Below, piece after piece: positions 1 to 9,527 of a stretch of 64,000 nucleotides of DNA. The position numbers and the translations under genes are program-made. The notes beneath the pieces were generated by a model, which had not been told where the DNA came from, made no database searches, and was given only the letters and a program-made list of their open reading frames with translations. Positions within the stretch are counted from its first letter, which is position 1. Each line of letters opens with the position of its first letter. This DNA comes from Symsagittifera roscoffensis (taxonomy: Eukaryota > Xenacoelomorpha > Acoela > Convolutidae), in the NCBI RefSeq assembly GCF_963678635.1, contig NC_087071.1, positions 28,048,130-28,112,129 of the forward strand. Direction: 5' to 3'.

Positions 1-2
1 GA

Positions 3-308
3 CAAATAACACGAAAAAGATTTTCAAAAAATCGAAACGCATTTTCAGAATCAGAAACCAATAGTTTAGACGAACTTTACAAACTAAAAGAATCAATAGA
101 TAAAAATTGCCCACTTCACGATCAATTATATTTTTCTGACTCAGAAACAACTTCAAATTCATCACAAAGAGGAAAAAGAAGAATAAAAAAACAGTACAAA
201 CACAAACCAGTACATTTATACAATTGGAATCAACCAATTCGACACATTAATAATTACATATTAACAGTCATCGAACGAAAAAATGAGCTCAACGCACACT
301 CCAGGTGA
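3..308 (+). CDS. ORF0, basic pre-gag protein (C-terminal part only)
   Basis: This is the 3' end of a small ORF whose start is outside the window. The full version in element B (20122-20589) is 155 aa. The visible part is rich in Lys and Arg with Ser/Asp/Glu clusters, including an SDSETTSNSS stretch followed by a basic RGKRRIKKQYKHK patch that could be nuclear or RNA binding. It ends at TGA 306-308, overlapping the first 26 nt of gag in another frame. It stays open in A and in both duplicated copies in B despite many substitutions, which argues for a real protein. I recognise no family. Its role is unknown; a regulatory or RNA-binding accessory factor is only inference. Confidence 0.6.
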   Translation, partial: QITRKRFSKNRNAFSESETNSLDELYKLKESIDKNCPLHDQLYFSDSETTSNSSQRGKRRIKKQYKHKPVHLYNWNQPIRHINNYILTVIERKNELNAHSR

Positions 309-3300
309 AGAAAGTCCAGATGATGATGAAATCTTTCCTTTTATAGTAGATGCAGATACTGATAGAGGACAACACATATTTTGTCAAAATTTACTCGTAA
401 ATTTATTTGAACCCGGAATCAGTCCATGTAAAACAGAGTTCCCCGATGTAAAAATCAAAAGACAAATCATAGATCACTATCTAAAAGATATATGCAACAT
501 AACACAACAGTATGGAATCTACTCCATAGAATTTACCTCACCAAACCATAATAATAGAAAATATACAATTCAAACAGACGACCTTGATTTAGAATTTTCA
601 AAAGTTTTTTCAGAATATATAAAAAGCATCCAATATCATAACTCACAAAGAGCAAACTCCATATTCACCAATGAAGTTTTCGCAATAATATATAGTTATA
701 TTTCGATATTAGAAAACGAAATCCCAATAACAAATGTCTCACCGACAGAAACATCTAAACATTTAAGAGTACGACATGAAATCACACTACTCTCTAGTTA
801 TTTAAACATCATTAAAGAAAATTTCACGAAAGACGATGTTTCACAACATACAAAACACGATCTACAAAAAATTTTGGCATGGTTCATAATAGATTATTTC
901 ACACACAATATTGATTTAATTGCACAAGCAAGAAAAAATTTTAGACCCCAAAATTCGAACGATGATACCGCTATCACAGAACAATCAGATTATGTTTGGG
1001 ACCCCGAATGGTCTCATCCCGCATTTATAAGCTTTCCACAATCAATCTCAAGTCAAGCAATAGGTACAATATCTTACATAAGAGATTATGTAAGAGTAAT
1101 ACCATTAACAATTGATGCAACACCATTAAACTATAATACATTTTTACCCGATACACAAAATAATAGTTTAAACTCTACAGTTATACACAATGAAAACCTC
1201 AATGGAACTAGGAATCTTACTCAACAAGATATCCAGACACCATCACACTTCATAAATGAAGAAATTGTACACACAACAACTACACAACAAAGTATTTCAC
1301 CAATACGCCCAAATTTAACAACACCAAGAAATACAAATCCTTCACAAACACAGGTAACCTTACAATCAACCGTTAAACCTTCGGTTGCCCCTAAATATTC
1401 ACATATGGATTACCAAACATACAGACCCATGACAATACCATCAAAAACACGCAAAATATTCACTAGAAACAACTTTGCAGACCATAATTATAATTATACA
1501 CATCCGTCAAAAACATATAATCAACCACAAAGAAATTTTAACCAATATACAAGATCTCGAAATTGGGATAACCCAATGACCCAACCTAATTCAATAAATT
1601 TCCAAACAAATCCTCCACAGGATCACAGTGAAAATTACCCATTTTTTCAACAAAATAAAAATAAAAAACAGACATCTTATCAAATGGATTATTTATCCTC
1701 AGATGATGATTTCTTACAACCAGATATATTTGCACAAAATACTCAAGAATATCGTAGACAAGGAATACAGAGAACACGTACAAATCATAGAAATTTTTCT
1801 CCACAACCAATAGATGCACAACATCAACAACCAATTCAACAACAAAATCCAATTAATACACAATCTTTTCAACCAATTCAACAACAAAATCCAATGACTG
1901 CACACTCGTATCAAGCATCACAAATGCAAAATGAAATACCACTCCCATATTATCTCCAACAACATGAAATAACAAGAAACCAACTTTCAAATTTTTCTCA
2001 AATGCCAAATGCAGCAGAATCATTACAAATGACAATGAATCCATACCTTATGGGTGGATCATCAATAACATCAAACAAACCTTTAATGGTTTTCACAGGA
2101 ACAGACCCTGAATACTCTGTAGAAGATTATTTAAATGCAGTAACAGCAAACCTGATTTTAAATATTGGACCTGAACCAATTAATACGCCACTACATCAAA
2201 ACTGGATACATCGACGTACAGCGTTAATACAAACAACCTTAGATGGCGCAGCCCAAAAATGGTTTTCAGTACTACCTCTAGAAATAAAATCAAACTGGAA
2301 AAGGTTTACACAAGAATTTTCAAAAATGTTTGACTCCGAAAGAAACAAACAACAACAAAGAGTTTTATGTAATGAAATTCGCAGATTACCAAACGAAACC
2401 ATCAAGCAAATAGCAGTACGAATCGAAACACTAGTTCGAAAAGCATATTCATTAAATACACATGACTATAAAAACACAAAGATGACAGAAATCTTAATGA
2501 TGACCTTAACACCACAATTAAGGAAAATAGCAATAAAAAAGAGAGCATCCCATCCTTCTTCAGTTCGAGAACCCGATTTAGATTTTCGAAAACTAGTAGA
2601 CAAATTAGAACAAGCAGAAATCACGATGAAACTAGAAGAAACGGAAAATCTGAAATTACAATACGTTAATAGAATTGAAACGACTCCCACTAATATTAAT
2701 AATATACAGGAATCAGAGACAGACCTCGTTGAAAAAATCACTGAAATACTCAATATTTACGAAAAGAACCCGAACTTTAAAGGCAAACCATCTTTCAAAA
2801 AATGGTGTAATTATTGCCGACGATACGGACACAGTATTTCCGAATGTAGACAAAAACAGCAAGACAATCAAAATAAACCTCAAAAATATAAAGAACCAAA
2901 TAAATCATTCTATCAATACATGAAAAAAGATCAAAATCTACCGAACAAAACAGTCTACAGCAACAACAGTTCAGGAAAACCACTCCCGAACAATACAAAT
3001 TATACAAGAAATCAATCACCATATAACTCAAGTTATAGAGGAAGATCGCCAGAACGAAGAAATACACAAAATTCATCACAAAATCACTACAATAGACCAA
3101 ATAGTAGAAGTAACTACTCCAGATCAAATTCAAATACACAACGATTTGTTTCTAGATCTAATTCCCAATCAAGAAATAACTACTACCCAAACAACCAATC
3201 ACGAAATTCATCATACAATAGGAATAGAAACTACTCCTATAATCGAAATAGAAGTTATTCAAACAACCGAAACCAGAATTACCCGAACAGTCAATCAAGG

Positions 3301-6300
3301 AATAACTCATATAATAGATCGAACTATAACAGACCAAACAATAATTACCAAAACAGATCGCAAAATAATTCACAAAATCGACACTCAAGTTATAATAATC
3401 GTTATAGAAATTATTCCCAATCACCACACCGGAATAATAATAACTATAATAATTCTAATAATCGCCACAGAAGTAGTACACCTAAACATCAAAGACAAAT
3501 CAATCAAGTACAGTCTAACCCAGAAACAACATCAGACCCTCCAGGTATTGATGACACAGTAACTGATACGTTACAACTCAATCAAATAAACTGTACATCA
3601 TCAGATTCAGAAAGTGATACTGAAAACACTCTTTCTATCAATATGATAAAAGTCGAAAATGACTATGAATCTGTCATATATGAACAACCCTTTCCATCAC
3701 ACATATATGAAAATCAATCAGAATTTCTTCAAAATTATTACACTACACCCATAAATTCCACACCAACGACGCAAGAAACAAACGAGATTAACACTACAGA
3801 TCAAACCAATAAAAATACCAAAACAAAATGCTTGAATACAAACCACATTTATCAAAATATACAAAAAGAACAACCCAAAGAAAAAATTTGGACAATACCA
3901 TTTCTCTTAGAAAGCCCAAGAAATAAAGAATTTCAACCACCAGACCTTGAAATAGATTTTTTAATTGATTCAGGAGCAGAATCAAACATAATAAACATCC
4001 CCACATGGAATGAAATAAAAACTTTACACCCAAAGCTAACACCTCTTGAAACCTCCAGTAAGTTAGCAACAGCACAAGGATCAACATTGATAAACTACGG
4101 AAAAATCCAATTATTTCTCCTCCCCACCAGAACAATGGAACAAAGCAAAATTTTAAATAAGCCATTTAAACAAATATTCCATATCACTGACATTAAATAT
4201 AATATCATTGGAATACCATTTATTTCGAAGTACATACCAACAATTAACATACTAAATAGTAAAATATTAATCAAAGATAAATATACAAAAACAAAAGAAA
4301 CATCCTTAACATTTTTTCAAAGATTAAATAAACAACCACCATTCTTTTCAAAATTCTACCCGATATTTAACCAACAAAGAAAACACTTGAAACCACTATC
4401 AGGAAATATCTATAATTTTTCAATCAAACAAGTTCACCAATATGATAAAGAACAAAACAAACAAAAATTTTATATGTCAGAATTTGAATTCAAACCTATT
4501 CACAAATTTTTCAAAATCACAATCTCATCCATAAAATATTTGAAAAATTCGAATTCCGATATCATTTCCTTACATGTCTATAACAACACACCTTACCAAG
4601 TAACATTACCTTTAGGACTTTTAGGATATTGTGAAACCAACGCTACAATATCACCAATACACGAAAAAGCCTATCGCGTAAATAACATACTCCAATTACT
4701 AGATATTTGCCAATCTACAATTCTTAATGAAGAATTATCTATGAATAATATAATAAGTAACGAAAACAGAAATACGGATTATTTCACAAAAACTCCATAT
4801 TTCAAACCTACATTCAACATAAGTAACTACACAGAGGACCAACAAAAATTTTTAACAATGTTTAATTTCCAACATTCACAAATAACACAAGACGAATTCG
4901 AAAAATTAGCCAAACAGCTAATTAAATATTCATCAGTCTATGCAACATCAAAATTCGATGTTGGAAAAATCAGTTCATCACTACATCTCCCGTTAAAACC
5001 AGACGCAGTTTTCAAAAAACAGAGAGCAAGTAAAGTACCAATTCACTTACATGATAAAGTGAACAGATTACTCGATATTTTAGAACAATACAACATTATA
5101 TCACCAGTAAACAAAGAAGAACAACCAAAAGGCAACACATTTATCAACCCTGTTATCATTCTAGCTAAAGGAGAATCATTAAAAATCGTTCTCGACGCTA
5201 GATACCTCAATTCACTCATAGATGAATCAAAATGTAATTGGCCCATTGAACCAATACAAGTTATTTTAACAAAAATAAACGGCAAATACTTTACAACCGC
5301 CGATATGAATAGTGCATACAATCAAATGCCACTAGATGAACAATCACGACGTTTAACACAATTTGTTATCGGAAACCAACAATACGAATTCAACCGCTTA
5401 TTCTATGGAATATCCATAGGACCAGCAGCATTTTCAGCTTTTATGAGCAAAATTTTTAGACCACTAATACTCAAGAAAAACGCAATCACCTATTTAGACG
5501 ATGTTTTTATGCAATCACAAACAAAAGACGAGATGTTCAATGTTTTAGAAAAATATCACCAAATACTTCAGAACGAAAATCTGAAGGCCGCCCCCGATAA
5601 ATCACACTTCTTTTTGACAAGAGTTAAATTCTTAGGACATAATATAGAAAGAAAAACAATCACTCCATTGAAATCACGCATTGACGCTATTCGAAAACTT
5701 CAACCACCAACAAATAAAAAGAAAATCCAAGAATTTCTTGGAATGTTAAACTTTTTAAGTAAATATGTTTATAAAATGCAATTATATCTACGACCATTTT
5801 ATAACATCCTTAGACAACAAAATAATTTTGAATGGAACGCAGAACATCAAACACGATTTGAAGAAATAAAGAAACTTTTAACTGAACAAATTTCAAACAC
5901 AATTCCAGATTCAAATCAACCATTTTATGCAATGTGCGATGCTTCGAACTTTGGCATCGGTGCAGCACTATTACAATCACATAATGGTACAAATAAAATG
6001 AACCTCATATCAGCAAATTCTCGATTATTCACTCAAGCAGAGCTACGACTCTCAACTCTAATGAGAGAATGTACAGCCATAATATATACACTGACAGAAT
6101 ATGAATTTCTGATACTTGGATCAAAACATCCAACAGTTCTATTTACAGATCACAAACCAATCATTTTTCTCTTTACACAAAAATCTAACCCAAACCACCG
6201 AGTTTACAGATTTCAACTAATTCTAATGAAATTTCCAAACTTACATATAGTTTGGACTGCAGGAAAAAATCTTGCATTACCAGACACCTTAAGTCGAAAT

Positions 6301-8505
6301 ACACCACCTGAATTACTTACACGAAAAACAACAGTTGAAATACCCAAAAACATAAAATTCTACCTTGCAGAAAACGAAACATCACCCCGATTGGAATGCA
6401 AATATGCAGTAAAAACTGATATTGAACAATCACAAATAAATAATTTACAACATTTCCCACTTTATTTAGATTGTCAAAATAATCATTATGAAGTTGATTT
6501 ACTTGGAACATCAACTTTCAAACCAATCCCATATTCTCAATGGATAAAAAATAACACCCAACAAAAACGAACAAAACAACACCTGCCTAAGAAAGACCAT
6601 TTTCCACTAATTGAAAAAGAAGATTTAACTGATAAAATAAATTTATCAGGACCACAAACAAATGATTCAAAATACACAATAAATCAAGTTTTTGACCTCC
6701 ATGACCCACTTGATACAATACCCTTATCTAAATTAGAAATCGAAAACATTTTTCTCCCTCCAACAGAAACGATTACAATTTCAACACTGAAACAATATCA
6801 AAATCTTGACCCGATAATTAGACAACTGAAATCATGGCACAAATATAAAACTAAACCTGTCAAAGCAGATTCAACCATTCTAGGAAACAAAACACTCCTC
6901 CGATACTTTCGCAAATTTAACAACACAACAATTAACGAAAATACAGACCTTTTAGAGTATAACCTGAATGAATCTACAGTTCCATGTCTTCCTTTAAGTA
7001 TGATTCTTATAGCTTTTAATATTTCACATACACAAAATATTAAAGGACACTCTGGATCAGAAAAAACATATTCAAATTTTATACAAAATTTTTACTTCCC
7101 AAATGCACCAATTTGGATAAAAGTACTATGCAATGACTGTATAGTATGTCAACTAAATAAACCTTACCCAAATCAAAAACAAGTAGCACAAAAACAAGAT
7201 TTTAAAGGACAAAGCTTGTACTTTAACCATCGTATCTCATTTGATACCAAAGGACCAATTTCACCCTCATCAGAAGGAAACTCCTACATTATGGTAATTG
7301 TTGACGCATTTACACATTATGTAGCACTTAACCCAGTACCACATTGTAACGCTTATTACGCTTACACAACACTCTATGAACACTGGATAGCAAAATTCGG
7401 ACTACCAGAAATTTTAGTTACAGACAACGGTACAGAATTCATAAATAATGAAATTATCACACTATGTCATTTATATAACATTAAACACAAACCACGTACA
7501 TCTCATGCACCTTGGACAAACGGCTTAGTCGAAGGTATGAACCGTTCATTACAAGAATATCTTAGATGTATCATCAACCGAAATGATACAAAATATACCG
7601 AATGGTCAGCAGATGTAAAATTATTTCCCTTAGCGTATAATTCACAAATTACGACAACTTTAGGAATGTCACCATACGAAATGGTTTTTAACCAAAAGCC
7701 ACGCAAACCAATAATGTTTACAGCGAATTCTCATAAAAACGCACAAGGTTATTGTCAACCAAATAAAGACTCAATTTGTTATAACCTACCTTTACATACA
7801 CACGATGAAGATCATTTTCATCACCCACAAATTCTTAAACTAGCCTCCGGTACACACACCGAATGGATTCTAAATAGAGATAAAAAACACAATGAAATTT
7901 ATCAAAAAATAACAAAAAAGTTATTACAAAGACAAAACATTAATGAACAAATCAATTCACGCTTTACACCAGCCTCCGATTTAAAAATTGGAACATTTGT
8001 TTTAATACCCAATTTTAATACTCAAAAAAGAATTTCTAAAAAATTACAACCCCTTTGTAAAGGACCATACCAAATAATTGCAAAACCCACTGATGTCACA
8101 TATAAAATTACCGACTCAAACAAAAAAGAAATCGTTCAACATCGAAACAACCTATTACCTTATTACCCAAAAGAATACGCACTCCGCGAATTAACTCAAT
8201 TATATTCTTTCACAGGATTAAAAATCATTCAAAATGAACCACATCTGAAAAACACAGAACAAAATGATAACCCCACCGAAAATCAAAACACAAAACCAAC
8301 CGCCACCAAAATCAATACACAAAACCATAAAGAATCTCCAAAACAAAGAAAAAATAGAAAAATGACCGAACAAATAATACCCCAAGAACAAATCGACAAA
8401 TCAGAAAATAGAAAAACAACAAGACTCCGAAATCAACCACGTAAAAACTATAAAATATTCATCCCCCAATCTAAAATTTTCAAGAAAGTAGAATTTCAAA
8501 AGTAA
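283..8505 (+). CDS. gag-pol: Gag-Pol polyprotein (Gag-PR-RT-RNase H-IN), 2740 aa, uninterrupted
   Basis: One continuous frame encodes capsid, protease, reverse transcriptase, RNase H and integrase. A retrotransposon-gag region lies at about residues 600-760. A CCHC zinc knuckle uses C842, C845, H850 and C855. It is followed by about 220 residues of Asn/Arg/Ser/Tyr/Gln-rich low complexity. The protease active site is DSGA at D1229. RT has YLDD with D1739/D1740. RNase H acidic residues are D1886, E1929 and D1956. Integrase has an H2249/H2256 and C2286/C2289 zinc site and a D2321-D2381-E2417 triad (59 and 35 residues between). A GPYQII module near 2600 matches the gypsy GPY/F end. No frameshift or stop separates gag from pol, so how the Gag:Pol ratio is set is unclear. 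The long N-terminal 600 residues before capsid are unusual. All key residues are present, so the enzymes may be active. Confidence 0.95.
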   Translation: MSSTHTPGEESPDDDEIFPFIVDADTDRGQHIFCQNLLVNLFEPGISPCKTEFPDVKIKRQIIDHYLKDICNITQQYGIYSIEFTSPNHNNRKYTIQTDDLDLEFSKVFSEYIKSIQYHNSQRANSIFTNEVFAIIYSYISILENEIPITNVSPTETSKHLRVRHEITLLSSYLNIIKENFTKDDVSQHTKHDLQKILAWFIIDYFTHNIDLIAQARKNFRPQNSNDDTAITEQSDYVWDPEWSHPAFISFPQSISSQAIGTISYIRDYVRVIPLTIDATPLNYNTFLPDTQNNSLNSTVIHNENLNGTRNLTQQDIQTPSHFINEEIVHTTTTQQSISPIRPNLTTPRNTNPSQTQVTLQSTVKPSVAPKYSHMDYQTYRPMTIPSKTRKIFTRNNFADHNYNYTHPSKTYNQPQRNFNQYTRSRNWDNPMTQPNSINFQTNPPQDHSENYPFFQQNKNKKQTSYQMDYLSSDDDFLQPDIFAQNTQEYRRQGIQRTRTNHRNFSPQPIDAQHQQPIQQQNPINTQSFQPIQQQNPMTAHSYQASQMQNEIPLPYYLQQHEITRNQLSNFSQMPNAAESLQMTMNPYLMGGSSITSNKPLMVFTGTDPEYSVEDYLNAVTANLILNIGPEPINTPLHQNWIHRRTALIQTTLDGAAQKWFSVLPLEIKSNWKRFTQEFSKMFDSERNKQQQRVLCNEIRRLPNETIKQIAVRIETLVRKAYSLNTHDYKNTKMTEILMMTLTPQLRKIAIKKRASHPSSVREPDLDFRKLVDKLEQAEITMKLEETENLKLQYVNRIETTPTNINNIQESETDLVEKITEILNIYEKNPNFKGKPSFKKWCNYCRRYGHSISECRQKQQDNQNKPQKYKEPNKSFYQYMKKDQNLPNKTVYSNNSSGKPLPNNTNYTRNQSPYNSSYRGRSPERRNTQNSSQNHYNRPNSRSNYSRSNSNTQRFVSRSNSQSRNNYYPNNQSRNSSYNRNRNYSYNRNRSYSNNRNQNYPNSQSRNNSYNRSNYNRPNNNYQNRSQNNSQNRHSSYNNRYRNYSQSPHRNNNNYNNSNNRHRSSTPKHQRQINQVQSNPETTSDPPGIDDTVTDTLQLNQINCTSSDSESDTENTLSINMIKVENDYESVIYEQPFPSHIYENQSEFLQNYYTTPINSTPTTQETNEINTTDQTNKNTKTKCLNTNHIYQNIQKEQPKEKIWTIPFLLESPRNKEFQPPDLEIDFLIDSGAESNIINIPTWNEIKTLHPKLTPLETSSKLATAQGSTLINYGKIQLFLLPTRTMEQSKILNKPFKQIFHITDIKYNIIGIPFISKYIPTINILNSKILIKDKYTKTKETSLTFFQRLNKQPPFFSKFYPIFNQQRKHLKPLSGNIYNFSIKQVHQYDKEQNKQKFYMSEFEFKPIHKFFKITISSIKYLKNSNSDIISLHVYNNTPYQVTLPLGLLGYCETNATISPIHEKAYRVNNILQLLDICQSTILNEELSMNNIISNENRNTDYFTKTPYFKPTFNISNYTEDQQKFLTMFNFQHSQITQDEFEKLAKQLIKYSSVYATSKFDVGKISSSLHLPLKPDAVFKKQRASKVPIHLHDKVNRLLDILEQYNIISPVNKEEQPKGNTFINPVIILAKGESLKIVLDARYLNSLIDESKCNWPIEPIQVILTKINGKYFTTADMNSAYNQMPLDEQSRRLTQFVIGNQQYEFNRLFYGISIGPAAFSAFMSKIFRPLILKKNAITYLDDVFMQSQTKDEMFNVLEKYHQILQNENLKAAPDKSHFFLTRVKFLGHNIERKTITPLKSRIDAIRKLQPPTNKKKIQEFLGMLNFLSKYVYKMQLYLRPFYNILRQQNNFEWNAEHQTRFEEIKKLLTEQISNTIPDSNQPFYAMCDASNFGIGAALLQSHNGTNKMNLISANSRLFTQAELRLSTLMRECTAIIYTLTEYEFLILGSKHPTVLFTDHKPIIFLFTQKSNPNHRVYRFQLILMKFPNLHIVWTAGKNLALPDTLSRNTPPELLTRKTTVEIPKNIKFYLAENETSPRLECKYAVKTDIEQSQINNLQHFPLYLDCQNNHYEVDLLGTSTFKPIPYSQWIKNNTQQKRTKQHLPKKDHFPLIEKEDLTDKINLSGPQTNDSKYTINQVFDLHDPLDTIPLSKLEIENIFLPPTETITISTLKQYQNLDPIIRQLKSWHKYKTKPVKADSTILGNKTLLRYFRKFNNTTINENTDLLEYNLNESTVPCLPLSMILIAFNISHTQNIKGHSGSEKTYSNFIQNFYFPNAPIWIKVLCNDCIVCQLNKPYPNQKQVAQKQDFKGQSLYFNHRISFDTKGPISPSSEGNSYIMVIVDAFTHYVALNPVPHCNAYYAYTTLYEHWIAKFGLPEILVTDNGTEFINNEIITLCHLYNIKHKPRTSHAPWTNGLVEGMNRSLQEYLRCIINRNDTKYTEWSADVKLFPLAYNSQITTTLGMSPYEMVFNQKPRKPIMFTANSHKNAQGYCQPNKDSICYNLPLHTHDEDHFHHPQILKLASGTHTEWILNRDKKHNEIYQKITKKLLQRQNINEQINSRFTPASDLKIGTFVLIPNFNTQKRISKKLQPLCKGPYQIIAKPTDVTYKITDSNKKEIVQHRNNLLPYYPKEYALRELTQLYSFTGLKIIQNEPHLKNTEQNDNPTENQNTKPTATKINTQNHKESPKQRKNRKMTEQIIPQEQIDKSENRKTTRLRNQPRKNYKIFIPQSKIFKKVEFQK

Positions 8506-9103
8506 TTTTAACATTATACTTCACAATCTTGAAACCTCTGAAACATTTTTCATTTACATTTTTCAAAATAACATGCTGACAAGTACGTAATAATTCTAGT
8601 TCAAAATAGACCAATAGGATTCATCCAATCCGTCACTTTCTCTAACTCAAACTAAGACCAATTAGACGAATCATATAGAACTCCAGGCACATCTATAACT
8701 ATAACTTTACGACCTCCAGGTCAAAAATAAGCAAACCACTCCAACTTGACAACTAAAATAAATATCACCATAATACCGTACCCCTCCCTTATCTAATAAC
8801 CCAAAGATCAACAATATTTCCCCAACTCAGACCACGAATTCCCCCAAAGCAAATTTGTTAACTTAGCCTAAAGTAACAAAATGAACATTTTAATTAGCCT
8901 AAAGTATAAAAATCTCACCATACCCCGGATCATTTGACAAACAAAAATAAAGAAAAAGACGACCTCCCAGTCACCATGAAAATTGCCCCCAACAATTTTT
9001 TACAAAACTCAACCCACTTGTCAAAAAACTAATAAATAATCCGACCACACTAGAAAATCGCCTCAAACAGCAAAAAATATTCGACCAAGAGATCATTTCT
9101 TAA
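8506..9103 (+). other. Spacer between pol and the downstream gene cassette
   Basis: About 600 nt without a convincing gene, well conserved with 33982-34573 of element B. It holds a twice-repeated TTAGCCTAAAGTA phrase, the second running into a TATA-like GTATAAAAATCTC (around 8905-8920), and a repeated CTCCAGG motif (near 8682 and 8713). An internal promoter or splice-control region serving the downstream ORFs is an inference from this conservation and position. Confidence 0.4.
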
Positions 9104-9334
9104 ATGCTCTTCTCTCAATCAGTTACTCAAATACTCATAAATCTTAAACATTTTTTTACAATACTTGAAACCTTTATAATATTTCTTTTTGATATACTTG
9201 AATCTTTTCTAATAATCCTAATCGTTTTTTGTAACATTTTTTTAATTTTCTACACTATACTCGAACTATTCCTCCAACTTTCCAAAACCCTTGATTACAT
9301 CCACAGGTACGAGTCATATAACTTGTCTAAATGA
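9104..9334 (+). CDS. Small hydrophobic ORF (76 aa)
   Basis: The protein is almost entirely Phe/Ile/Leu-rich with two or more potential membrane segments and a short polar tail (RYESYNLSK). Its stop overlaps the next start as ATGA (9331-9334). In element B the first 37 residues are closely matched, but a small length change in a T-run gives a different 60-aa end, so the product may be dispensable. A small membrane protein is supported only by composition. T-rich DNA can give such frames by chance, which keeps confidence modest. Confidence 0.4.
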   Translation: MLFSQSVTQILINLKHFFTILETFIIFLFDILESFLIILIVFCNIFLIFYTILELFLQLSKTLDYIHRYESYNLSK

Positions 9335-9519
9335 TACGAACAATTTTCAGTAGAACCGATATTTTTTTATTGTTTGTAATTTTCATAACATTTTTATCAT
9401 CCCTCATTTTGACAATATGTAAATGTATAAAGAAAGCAATCCTCACATTTGCCCTAGCAACAATCCTTCTAATTCTTTTTTTGGAAAAATATTATAATAA
9501 ACACAAAATTTCTCACTAA
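9331..9519 (+). CDS. Small double-spanning membrane protein (62 aa)
   Basis: It encodes a short basic N-terminus (MIRTIFSRTD), a first hydrophobic segment at about residues 11-28, a Cys/Lys loop (CKCIKKA), a second hydrophobic segment at about 36-50 and a charged tail (EKYYNKHK). Element B carries a 62-aa version (34793-34981) differing at only a few positions, with the same length and start, so it appears maintained. The start overlaps the preceding stop as ATGA, and the stop lies 8 nt before the methionine-free frame opens. The hairpin topology resembles small viral membrane proteins such as viroporins, but I recognise no family. Confidence 0.55.
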   Translation: MIRTIFSRTDIFLLFVIFITFLSSLILTICKCIKKAILTFALATILLILFLEKYYNKHKISH

Positions 9520-9527
9520 AGTAATAA

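Noticed and set aside
1586-3562. Several antisense and +1 frames of 60-140 codons inside the gag-pol gene
   Set aside because: They follow the low-complexity and A-rich composition of the real frame and are mirrored only because the main frame is conserved.
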